Positions 1 through 6,342 of a DNA stretch of 8,556 nucleotides are shown here, piece after piece (within the stretch, counting starts at the first letter, position 1; each line of letters begins with the position of its first letter). Position numbers and translations under genes: made by a program. Below the pieces are notes generated by a model. The model did not search any database, was not told where the DNA came from, and saw nothing but the letters and a program-made list of their open reading frames with translations. Source of the DNA: an uncultured Bacteroidota bacterium (lineage in GTDB: Bacteria > Bacteroidota > Bacteroidia > Chitinophagales > Chitinophagaceae); NCBI GenBank assembly GCA_903825095.1, contig CAIJZF010000112.1, forward strand, positions 1 to 8,556, read 5' to 3'.

Positions 1-626
1 CAAGATGCTTTTCTTAAATCGGCATAAGTACCTCCTTGTACAATAGGGAATAGATTTTGCGTATGACCATATAAATCGGGCGTTTCTGCTAATCTATTAA
101 AGCATTTATCCAACCACAAATGGGTAAGATTCATACTCTTTTGCACATATTCATACTCACTTGGATAAGGCGGGCATTCATCAAAAGCCATAATAATATC
201 TGCACCAATACTTCTTTGAATATCCATCACTTTTTCAGGACTAAATAAATGCTTGCTACCATCAATATGCGATTGAAATAAAACACCCTCTGGTTTAATT
301 TTTCTATTCGATGCCAATGAAAAAACTTGGTAGCCACCACTATCGGTTAGAATAGGTCTGTCCCAACCCATAAAACGGTGTAAACCACCAGCAGCCTCCA
401 TTACTTCTGTTCCCGGACGTAAATAAAGATGATAAGTATTGCCTAAAATTATTTGTGCACGAATATCGTTTTTGAGTTGCTGTTGAGTAACTGCCTTTAC
501 AGAACCAATGGTTCCCACAGGCATGAATATAGGGGTCTGAATCTCACCATGGTCGGTGGTAATAGTACCTGCCCTAGATGCCCCTGTTTTGCTTTGATAT
601 GCTAAGTTAAATTGTAGTGCCGCCAT
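1..626 (-). CDS. tgt: Queuine tRNA-ribosyltransferase (bacterial TGT), N-terminal 208 residues, cut by the window edge
   Basis: Bacterial Tgt exchanges guanine-34 of tRNAs with GUN anticodons (Asp, Asn, His, Tyr) for the queuosine precursor preQ1. The frame starts with ATG at 626-624 and stays open to base 1, giving 208 residues of an enzyme normally about 375 long. Visible hallmarks are TPIFMPVGT (31-39), LGNTYHLYLRPG (61-72), TDSGGYQVFS (94-103, holding the conserved Asp95 general acid/base), MAFDEC (146-151, Asp149 contacts the base) and PIVQGG (194-199). The part carrying the nucleophilic Asp and the zinc-binding cysteines lies outside the window, so intactness cannot be judged. The start is supported by the family's usual N-terminus and by a TACCTTTG box only 4 nt upstream. 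It is divergent from the glycosyltransferase gene. Identification is near certain. Confidence 0.96.
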   Translation of the reverse strand, partial: MAALQFNLAYQSKTGASRAGTITTDHGEIQTPIFMPVGTIGSVKAVTQQQLKNDIRAQIILGNTYHLYLRPGTEVMEAAGGLHRFMGWDRPILTDSGGYQVFSLASNRKIKPEGVLFQSHIDGSKHLFSPEKVMDIQRSIGADIIMAFDECPPYPSEYEYVQKSMNLTHLWLDKCFNRLAETPDLYGHTQNLFPIVQGGTYADLRKAS

Positions 627-630
627 GGCG

Positions 631-638
631 CAAAGGTA
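631..638 (-). promoter_or_regulatory. Bacteroidota -7 promoter element for tgt
   Basis: On the minus strand this reads TACCTTTG, an exact match to the Bacteroidota -7 consensus TAnnTTTG. It is followed by CGCC and then the tgt ATG. Because the element is centred about 7 nt before the transcription start, transcription should begin at or next to the start codon, giving a leaderless or nearly leaderless mRNA. The -33 element is weak: only TGTG at 663-660 (3 of 4 matches to TTTG, 21-nt spacer). The motif match is seen directly; promoter activity is inferred. Confidence 0.6.
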
Positions 639-700
639 AGGTCAAATGGGCTATTTTTCCACATTCAATCTCCGACTGAAGTAGTTGAAGGTGCATGCTA

Positions 701-708
701 TACTTTTG
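701..708 (+). promoter_or_regulatory. Bacteroidota -7 promoter element for the glycosyltransferase-rsmG pair
   Basis: TACTTTTG matches TAnnTTTG exactly and is followed by TATC and then ATG at 713, the same 4-nt spacing seen for tgt on the other strand. The box lies downstream of another in-frame ATG at 695, so that upstream ATG would not be transcribed from this promoter. No good -33 TTTG is present at the expected distance (ACTG at 675-678 is the nearest, a poor match). Inferred promoter. Confidence 0.58.
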
Positions 709-712
709 TATC

Positions 713-1840
713 ATGTTAACTAACCTACCACTATCAAACATATTGATAGGCAGTTTTATAGGCATTATTGCCATTCAGCTGTTTTATTATCTATATTTTT
801 TTCTTCGTCTTGCTATTTATAAGAAGCCTGAAAAGTCAACCCATATGGAACATCCTATTTCCGTGGTGATTTGCGCAAGAGATGAAGCAGAAAATTTAGC
901 CAATAATTTACCAGGTGTTTTAGTACAGCAGTATAACACCACCCATGAAGTGGTTTTGGTAAATGATAATTCAGAAGATGAAACAAAATATTTATTAGAA
1001 GAGTTTAAAAAATCATTTAAGAATTTAAACCCGGTTTTACTTTCTCAAGAAGCTAAAATGATTAACGGGAAAAAATTTCCTTTGTCTATTGGTATTAAGT
1101 CTGCGAAAAATGAAACTTTATTATTGACAGATGCCGACTGCGTCCCTGCAAGTGAACATTGGATGCGTCTTATGCAAGATGGTTATGACGAGGGTATTGA
1201 AATTGTACTTGGCTATGGTGCTTATAAAAAGAAACCAGGCTTAATTAATAAACTTATACGTTTTGAAACTTTTCAAACCGCTTTACAATATTTTTCTTAC
1301 GCTTTAGCAGGCCTTCCTTACATGGGTGTAGGAAGAAACTTATCTTATAAAAAAGACGTGTTTATTCGCAATAAAGGATTCTCTTCTATCAATCAAATGC
1401 CTAGTGGCGATGACGATTTATTTATTAATCAAGTAGCTAATAAACATAATACTGCCATTGTTATTGATAAAGACGCGCATACTTTAAGTGAACCAAAGAC
1501 AAGCTTACACGATTGGATGAATCAAAAGTATAGACATTATACCACCAGTAAGTATTATAAACTCTCTCATGCAACCCTACTTGCCTTTTATGCCATTAGT
1601 CAGTTTTTAGTATACCCTATTTTAATTACTGCTTTAATACTAACCAAAGAATACCTACTCTTAGCTTCCTTATGGAGTATTAGAATGCTGGTACAAGGAA
1701 CTATATTAAGAAGTACAATGAAAAAGCTAAACGAGCTAGACCTATGGCCTTGGTTTATTTTATTTGATTTCTGGTCTATCTTCTATTATTTATTTACCTT
1801 GCCTAGTGTATGGAAAGCCCCACAGAAAAATTGGAATTAA
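713..1840 (+). CDS. Membrane-anchored family 2 glycosyltransferase
   Basis: This probably transfers a sugar from a nucleotide-sugar donor to an envelope lipid or glycan at the inner face of the cytoplasmic membrane; donor and acceptor cannot be read from sequence. With ATG 713 it has 375 residues (381 from ATG 695). I prefer 713 because a -7 promoter box lies between the two ATGs. Layout: hydrophobic N-terminal segment (about 5-34), GT2 fold starting PISVVICARDEAENL (48-62), VNDNSED (83-89), the DxD metal/donor site TDADC (139-143), the acceptor-side acidic motif SGDDDLF (231-237), and a QKYRHYTTSKYYK stretch (271-283) resembling the Q/RxxRW region of processive GT2 enzymes. Hydrophobic segments follow at about 288-312, 314-330 and 344-363. 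It overlaps rsmG by 31 bp, so the two are probably cotranscribed. Family assignment is firm, substrate unknown. Confidence 0.88.
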   Translation: MLTNLPLSNILIGSFIGIIAIQLFYYLYFFLRLAIYKKPEKSTHMEHPISVVICARDEAENLANNLPGVLVQQYNTTHEVVLVNDNSEDETKYLLEEFKKSFKNLNPVLLSQEAKMINGKKFPLSIGIKSAKNETLLLTDADCVPASEHWMRLMQDGYDEGIEIVLGYGAYKKKPGLINKLIRFETFQTALQYFSYALAGLPYMGVGRNLSYKKDVFIRNKGFSSINQMPSGDDDLFINQVANKHNTAIVIDKDAHTLSEPKTSLHDWMNQKYRHYTTSKYYKLSHATLLAFYAISQFLVYPILITALILTKEYLLLASLWSIRMLVQGTILRSTMKKLNELDLWPWFILFDFWSIFYYLFTLPSVWKAPQKNWN

Positions 1841-2451
1841 TTACCAAGTACTTTGCTGATTTCACTCCGAAGCAATTAAGTCAGTTCGAAGCGCTTGAGC
1901 CTGCTTACAAAGAGTGGAACAGTCAGATTAATGTGATCTCTAGAAAAGACATTGATCATATTTACCTGCATCATATTTTACATTCATTAAGTATTGCCGC
2001 TATGGCTGAATGGGAGAAAGGCACACAGGTAATTGATATTGGATGTGGGGGTGGTTTTCCCTGCGTACCTCTTGCTATCTTTTTTCCAGAAGTACAATTT
2101 TTAGCGGTAGATAGTATTGCCAAAAAATTAAAAGTAGTAGACGCCGTTTGTGAAATGGTAGGTATTAAAAATATTACCACTAAACATACACGCGTAGAAG
2201 AAATAAAGAATAAGAAATTCGATTACGCCATAAGCCGCGCTGTGGCTCCCTTAAAAGATTTATGGAGATGGGCCGGTCCTATTTTACAAAAAAAACAAGA
2301 CCAACCTAATTCATTAATTTGTTTAAAAGGCGGGGATTTGCACCAAGAAATATTTGAAAGTGGCCTGCGTCCTAAAATGATGTCAATTCATGACATTTTT
2401 CAAGAAGCTTATTTTGAAGAGAAGTTTATTATACAAGTGAAGAAGCCTTAA
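1810..2451 (+). CDS. rsmG: 16S rRNA (guanine527-N7)-methyltransferase RsmG
   Basis: RsmG uses S-adenosylmethionine to methylate N7 of G527 in the 530 loop of 16S rRNA, in the 30S decoding region; in other bacteria its loss gives low-level streptomycin resistance. The 213 residues match the usual length of 205-240. Visible family motifs are the N-terminal WNSQINVISRKDID (36-49) followed by HHILHSL (54-60), the SAM-binding VIDIGCGGGFPCVPLA (74-89), AVDSIAKKL (99-107), the conserved AISRAVAPL (140-148) and LICLKGG (169-175). The start lies inside the last ten codons of the glycosyltransferase gene, in another frame; it is right because the family's N-terminal helix begins just after it and the next Met is residue 65. 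The stop codon sits in the left arm of a 14-bp inverted repeat. Confidence 0.96.
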   Translation: MESPTEKLELITKYFADFTPKQLSQFEALEPAYKEWNSQINVISRKDIDHIYLHHILHSLSIAAMAEWEKGTQVIDIGCGGGFPCVPLAIFFPEVQFLAVDSIAKKLKVVDAVCEMVGIKNITTKHTRVEEIKNKKFDYAISRAVAPLKDLWRWAGPILQKKQDQPNSLICLKGGDLHQEIFESGLRPKMMSIHDIFQEAYFEEKFIIQVKKP

Positions 2452-2513
2452 TTATTCCCTCTCACTCTCTCTGCGCGTGCTCGAAAGTTCGTTCGATGAA
2501 ATAATTAAGGCTT
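2443..2513. repeat. 14-bp perfect inverted repeat with a 43-nt GC-richer loop between convergent genes
   Basis: The left arm AAGCCTTAATTATT (2443-2456) is perfectly complementary to the right arm AATAATTAAGGCTT (2500-2513). The left arm contains the last two sense codons and the stop of rsmG. The 43-nt loop has 24 G or C (56%), clearly above its AT-rich surroundings, and holds a second small hairpin, TCGAA (2481-2485) with TTCGA (2492-2496) around a 6-nt loop. It lies between the convergent ends of rsmG and the M1 peptidase gene, so a bidirectional transcription terminator is the simplest reading. However, the loop is long and neither side has a clean T tract (plus strand continues TCAATTTAATT). 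A small dispersed palindromic element is an alternative. Confidence 0.6.
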
Positions 2514-2532
2514 TCAATTTAATTCCGATATA

Positions 2533-4479
2533 CTAATTAGGTATCTCTAATTTATTATTACTTCTATTAATATCAGGCATGCGTTGGCTTGGATCAATTT
2601 CAATTGATTTTAATGCAGACAGCGGTTTGCTGGTTTCAAAAGTATAGCTAGGGGCAACCCATTGCCACTCTGTATGCACTATTCTTTTAACACTACCCTC
2701 TGCTGGCTTGGCTCCTAACATTAAATCCAAGGGGATATAATGTAATTCAGTACTGCCGTCCTTATAAGTAACAAGTACTTCAATAGGCATAGGGAATTTA
2801 CCATTACGTTGAATACTTATAATAGCGTTTGCGTTATTCGCACTTACTTCAATATTATTTAAACCATAATCGATGGTTTTTGTAGAGTTCATCCAATATT
2901 CTTTTAACCACTGCAATTGTAAGCCACTTGTTTTTTCTGCCACCCTTGTAAAATCGTTGGCATTAGGATGTTTGAACTTCCAAGTATTGTAGTAGTTAAT
3001 TAAAATAGCATCTCTTACTGAATCACTTACTACATAGCCTAATAAACCTAAGAAGGTAGCCCCTTTTGAATAAGCGGCACTGCTATAAGAATAGTTGTAA
3101 TTATAATGATCGGAATGTGTACTCATAGGTTCTTCAATACCACTTTTGGCCAAGGTTAAATAACCTGCATAATTACCAAATTGTATGGCGGGTAGTTGTG
3201 TCTTTGCATTATCTATCTCCGCTTTTAATCTCGCTTTTTCTTTTTCATTTATATAAGGAGACTGTAAGGCATAATTATTATTGTACCAAAAAGAGATATC
3301 ATCTTCTGCATAAGAAGTAAAGCCTTCATCCATCCAAGGGAATAAACTTTCATTGGTGCCTAAAATATGTTGATACCAACTATGCATCCACTCATGAAAT
3401 ACTGTTCCAAGACCAGGACCTTTTAATAAAGTACCCATTCCATATTCCATACCTCCATCCCCTCCTTGTACAAAAGAGTAAACAGGATAAGGATAAGGTC
3501 CGAATTTTTTCTCCATGTAAGGCAATGCTTTTTCTGCTGCCCATAAAACATTGGCCCAGGCGCTATCAGAAGAAGCATCTTTATCTTTAAAATATACATG
3601 GAAGGTTAAGCCCTTGCGTACTTCTTTAGATAAATGTTTATAATGATTATCTGCAGCCCACATAAAATCATGAATATTATTCCCTTTAAAGTTCCAAGTA
3701 AGATTGCCGAATTTATCGGCTATAGCATTAGGGTTTTGTAAAACACCTGTAGCTGCTACCATATAAGATTTGTCTAAGGATAAACTCACATCATAATTAC
3801 CCCATACGCCATAAAATTCACGCGCTATATAAGCATTGGTATTCCAACCTTGGTAATCATATTCCACCATCTTAGGATACCACTGACTCATTGAATAACG
3901 AACCCCTTCTGCATTGTCACGACCAGAGCGTCTAATTTGCACAGGCACTTGCGCTTCAAATTGCAAAGATATTTTTATAGAAGTTTTCGGCGCAATGGCT
4001 TGTGTTAATTGCACTTCTAAAATAGTTTCGTGCTCGATTAATTTTTGTGCCTTACGATTGATTAAAATTTGACTTATTTTTTGATAGCCAATTTCAGTAG
4101 GTGATAATTTTTGAATACGGTCCTTTACCCTTCTATCCCAATCTTGTGTAGCTTCTTGCCCTAACATGGTTGCATTAGAGGCAGTAATAGAACCACGTTT
4201 AAAGTTTAACAAATTTTTTCCTAGTTCTCTACTACGAATGTCCATGGAAGAATTTGGTGCAAAAGCATTCCAATACATATGGAAATAAACCTTGCGTAAA
4301 GTATCGGGTGAATTGTTGGTATATACTAAGTCTTCGGTTCCTTTTATAATATTATTAGTAACGTCAAGCGCTGCTTTAATTTTATAGTCGATACGTTGTT
4401 GCCAACGATCGGCTTGGGCATTAGAGATACTTGCAAAAAGAATTAATACAAGAATAGATAGAATTGACTTCTTTTTCAT
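2533..4479 (-). CDS. Secreted M1 family zinc aminopeptidase
   Basis: A zinc metallopeptidase of the M1 (gluzincin) family that should remove N-terminal residues from peptides outside the cytoplasm. The 648-residue protein begins with a clear signal peptide (MKKK, hydrophobic core 5-18, probable cleavage after SNA at 21). The N-terminal beta domain covers roughly 25-290. The catalytic domain has the substrate-binding GGMEY (342-346, in place of the classical GAMEN), the zinc site HEWMH (362-366), the third ligand Glu385 exactly 18 residues later in WMDEG, and a likely transition-state Tyr470 in AAYSKG. A short beta-rich tail (about 535-640) replaces the long C-terminal helical domain of PepN. 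No lipobox and no obvious secretion-system tag is visible, so periplasm or surface cannot be decided. It is the last gene of the minus-strand block, 137 nt after rsmI, and ends convergently with rsmG. Natural substrate unknown. Confidence 0.93.
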   Translation of the reverse strand: MKKKSILSILVLILFASISNAQADRWQQRIDYKIKAALDVTNNIIKGTEDLVYTNNSPDTLRKVYFHMYWNAFAPNSSMDIRSRELGKNLLNFKRGSITASNATMLGQEATQDWDRRVKDRIQKLSPTEIGYQKISQILINRKAQKLIEHETILEVQLTQAIAPKTSIKISLQFEAQVPVQIRRSGRDNAEGVRYSMSQWYPKMVEYDYQGWNTNAYIAREFYGVWGNYDVSLSLDKSYMVAATGVLQNPNAIADKFGNLTWNFKGNNIHDFMWAADNHYKHLSKEVRKGLTFHVYFKDKDASSDSAWANVLWAAEKALPYMEKKFGPYPYPVYSFVQGGDGGMEYGMGTLLKGPGLGTVFHEWMHSWYQHILGTNESLFPWMDEGFTSYAEDDISFWYNNNYALQSPYINEKEKARLKAEIDNAKTQLPAIQFGNYAGYLTLAKSGIEEPMSTHSDHYNYNYSYSSAAYSKGATFLGLLGYVVSDSVRDAILINYYNTWKFKHPNANDFTRVAEKTSGLQLQWLKEYWMNSTKTIDYGLNNIEVSANNANAIISIQRNGKFPMPIEVLVTYKDGSTELHYIPLDLMLGAKPAEGSVKRIVHTEWQWVAPSYTFETSKPLSALKSIEIDPSQRMPDINRSNNKLEIPN

Positions 4480-4485
4480 AGGACT

Positions 4486-4532
4486 GAATTAAGAAGCTAA
4501 TTTAATTCATTAATTAGAAAAAGTCTAATTAA
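4486..4532. repeat. Two adjacent AT-rich dyads upstream of the M1 peptidase gene
   Basis: TTAATTAGA (4510-4518) and TCTAATTAA (4524-4532) form a perfect 9-bp inverted repeat around the 5-nt spacer AAAAG. Next to it, GAATTAA (4486-4492) pairs with TTAATTC (4502-4508) around 9 nt. Both lie in the 137-nt gap between rsmI and the M1 start codon. They could be operator-like dyads, a hairpin in the M1 leader, or a weak terminator after rsmI, although no T tract follows. Such AT-only words arise easily in this base composition, so confidence in function is low. The rest of the gap (4533-4616) shows no recognisable promoter: the nearest match, TATATTTA at about 4538-4531 on the minus strand, lacks the final G. 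Confidence 0.35.
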
Positions 4533-4616
4533 ATATATGTACGGGGATATAAATATGAAGAAATAAAGAGCAATAATCTTAAGGCATGATTCATTGTAAA
4601 GCTAAACAGCCATTTG

Positions 4617-5282
4617 CTAATGCTTTCCATCTACCACAATCACAATCTCCCCTTTCACTTGCTTGGAAGAGAAGTGTAAAATTAAGTTGGCTAAAGTGTC
4701 GGAGATGTTTTCTTCGTATATTTTGGTAAGTTCTCTACTTACAGAGGCTTGTCTGTCGGCACCAAAATGGGTGGCGAATAATTCTAATGTTTTAACCAAG
4801 CGCATGGGGCTTTCATAAAAAATCATGGTTCGCTCTTCGCCCGCTAAGGATTCCATTAAAGTTTTTCTACCTTTTTTTAAGGGAATAAAACCTTCGAATA
4901 TAAAACGAGTGGCAGGTAGTCCACTATTCACCAGTGCTGGTACAAAGGCAGTAGCGCCTGGTAAACTTGTAATGGCTACTCCAGCTGCCTTACAAGCACG
5001 CACTAATAAAAAGGCAGGATCGGAGATACCGGGTGTTCCTGCATCGGTAATTAAAGCTATATTTTTTCCAGCTTGTAATTGTTGCACTAAATGATCCACC
5101 ACTTTATGCTCATTATGTTGATGATAAGGCGTAAGTGGTTTATGAATTTTATAATGCTGTAATAACTTAGAAGAAGTACGTGTGTCTTCACATAAAATAA
5201 AATCTACTTCTTGTAGCACTTCAATGGCCCTGAAAGTAAAATCCTTTAAATTTCCAATGGGTGTGGGAACAATATATAACAT
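4617..5282 (-). CDS. rsmI: 16S rRNA (cytidine1402-2'-O)-methyltransferase RsmI
   Basis: RsmI methylates the ribose 2'-OH of C1402 in helix 44 of 16S rRNA, at the P site of the 30S decoding centre, using S-adenosylmethionine. The whole tetrapyrrole-methylase-type fold is present: LYIVPTPIGNLKD (2-14), CEDTRTSSKLL (31-41), the SAM-binding LITDAGTPGISDP (77-89), SLPGATAFVPALVNSGLP (106-123), FEGFIPLKKGRK (129-140), IFYESPMRL (154-162) and SRELTKIYEE (182-191), ending in KGEIVIVV (210-217). At 221 residues it lacks the C-terminal extension of the 286-residue E. coli enzyme; the short form is the one I expect in Bacteroidota, so I do not read it as a truncation. It follows purS by 31 nt on the same strand and is probably cotranscribed with it. 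Confidence 0.96.
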   Translation of the reverse strand: MLYIVPTPIGNLKDFTFRAIEVLQEVDFILCEDTRTSSKLLQHYKIHKPLTPYHQHNEHKVVDHLVQQLQAGKNIALITDAGTPGISDPAFLLVRACKAAGVAITSLPGATAFVPALVNSGLPATRFIFEGFIPLKKGRKTLMESLAGEERTMIFYESPMRLVKTLELFATHFGADRQASVSRELTKIYEENISDTLANLILHFSSKQVKGEIVIVVDGKH

Positions 5283-5313
5283 GGAAATAATTAAAAATAA
5301 TTAATAGCTAGTT

Positions 5314-5562
5314 CTACTTCACAAATTCAATCTCAAAGTATTCCATTACTGCATTGGCTAATAATTGCTTACTAGCAGTCTCTGCTATTTCTCTAGCAGC
5401 TGCTTCGTTGGCTGCATCAATTTGTAATGTAATATTTTTCCCTACTCTAACATCTTTTACACCTGTCATACCTAAATTGTGTAGGCCACCTAAAACTGCC
5501 TTTCCTTGAGGATCTAATAAATCTTTCAAAGGCATTACTTTAATTTGAACTTGAAATGTCAT
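5314..5562 (-). CDS. purS: Phosphoribosylformylglycinamidine synthase subunit PurS
   Basis: PurS is the small subunit of the three-part FGAM synthase (PurS, PurQ, small PurL), which converts FGAR to FGAM in step four of purine synthesis; PurS bridges glutaminase and synthetase and helps pass ammonia between them. The 82 residues match the family's usual 80-85. Visible are the first beta strand FQVQIKVMPLKDLLDPQGKA (3-22), GLHNLGMTGVKDVRVGKNI (26-44, the family's LGxxxVxxVRxGK core), an Ala/Glu-rich helix (49-68) and the closing NAVMEYFEIEF (70-80). Its partner genes purQ and purL are not in the window. It begins 7 nt after the pssA stop and precedes rsmI, so it is probably translated from a shared message. 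Confidence 0.93.
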   Translation of the reverse strand: MTFQVQIKVMPLKDLLDPQGKAVLGGLHNLGMTGVKDVRVGKNITLQIDAANEAAAREIAETASKQLLANAVMEYFEIEFVK

Positions 5563-5569
5563 ACGAATT

Positions 5570-6340
5570 TTATTGAGTGATTGTTTTTCTGTAAAACAAA
5601 GATACTAAGCAATAGCCAATAAAGCCAAATGGGATGGCCATCCATTTAAAAAAGTAGGCAGAAATGGCTGTTTCTACTGCTACTAAGACTAAGGGTAGTA
5701 TTAAATTCTTTTTATTACTAAAGTTCTTCAAAGCCAGCATGGGCCTATCCATGACCATCAAATAAGAAACGATTATAATATAGCAATACCAAAAAGCAGG
5801 GCTTAATAATAATTTGGAGAAAATGGTAGTGGTAGACTGCCAGTACACTAAGGGAAAGGCCGCTGTTAATAGGCCAATCATGGGAATGGGCACTCCTTTA
5901 AAATAAGTAGTTTGGTCTGGGTCGATATTAAATTTAGCTAAACGGTAGGCTCCTGCTAAGGCAATAATAAAGGCAGGTACCATCATAAAACTAGTATGCG
6001 ATAAGGCATTAATATCGCTAGCTAGGGATAGTCTTAAAAATTGAAAAACAATAAAAGAGGGTGCTACACCAAAACTAACTACATCTGCAAGAGAATCGAG
6101 TTGTTTACCTAATTCAGAATTTACTTTTAATAAACGCGCTGCAAATCCATCAAAAAAATCAACCAGGGCTGCAAGTCCAATAAACATACTCGCATAATAA
6201 ATTTGTTCTGGAATTTCTATGACCATATCACCTGTTTCATCTAAGCTGGCCATGGTGCCCGATTGAAAAGTAACCAAAATGGCATAGCAACCAAAAAACA
6301 AATTAAGCAGTGTAATTAAATTAGGGATCTGTTTTTTCAT
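5570..6340 (-). CDS. pssA: CDP-diacylglycerol--serine O-phosphatidyltransferase
   Basis: This integral membrane enzyme condenses CDP-diacylglycerol with L-serine to give phosphatidylserine and CMP, the committed step toward phosphatidylethanolamine. The CDP-alcohol phosphotransferase signature DGxxAR(x8)G(x3)D(x3)D is complete: Asp64-Gly65, Ala68-Arg69, Gly78, Asp82 and Asp86. Type II PssA features follow, including AYRLAKFNI (131-139) and FKGVPIPMIG (147-156). Hydrophobic segments lie at about 8-26, 48-62, 88-104, 117-132, 151-167, 180-196, 212-228 and 233-249. An acidic stretch, roughly residues 27-46, separates the first two segments. The 256-residue length is normal. It starts 2 nt after the aminopeptidase stop codon. 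The usual partner gene psd (decarboxylase) is not in the window. Confidence 0.94.
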   Translation of the reverse strand: MKKQIPNLITLLNLFFGCYAILVTFQSGTMASLDETGDMVIEIPEQIYYASMFIGLAALVDFFDGFAARLLKVNSELGKQLDSLADVVSFGVAPSFIVFQFLRLSLASDINALSHTSFMMVPAFIIALAGAYRLAKFNIDPDQTTYFKGVPIPMIGLLTAAFPLVYWQSTTTIFSKLLLSPAFWYCYIIIVSYLMVMDRPMLALKNFSNKKNLILPLVLVAVETAISAYFFKWMAIPFGFIGYCLVSLFYRKTITQ

Positions 6341-6342
6341 TT

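Noticed and set aside
695..712. Upstream in-frame ATG for the glycosyltransferase (six extra residues, MLYFCI)
   Set aside because: The TACTTTTG promoter box at 701-708 lies downstream of this ATG, so a transcript from it would not contain the codon. The hydrophobic N-terminus begins naturally after the ATG at 713. Not excluded if another promoter exists upstream.
1971..2180. Minus-strand open frame inside rsmG
   Set aside because: Antisense to the SAM-binding region of a complete rsmG; no recognisable domain or promoter.
4825..5094. Plus-strand open frame inside rsmI
   Set aside because: Antisense to the most conserved rsmI motifs; the apparent protein has no recognisable features.
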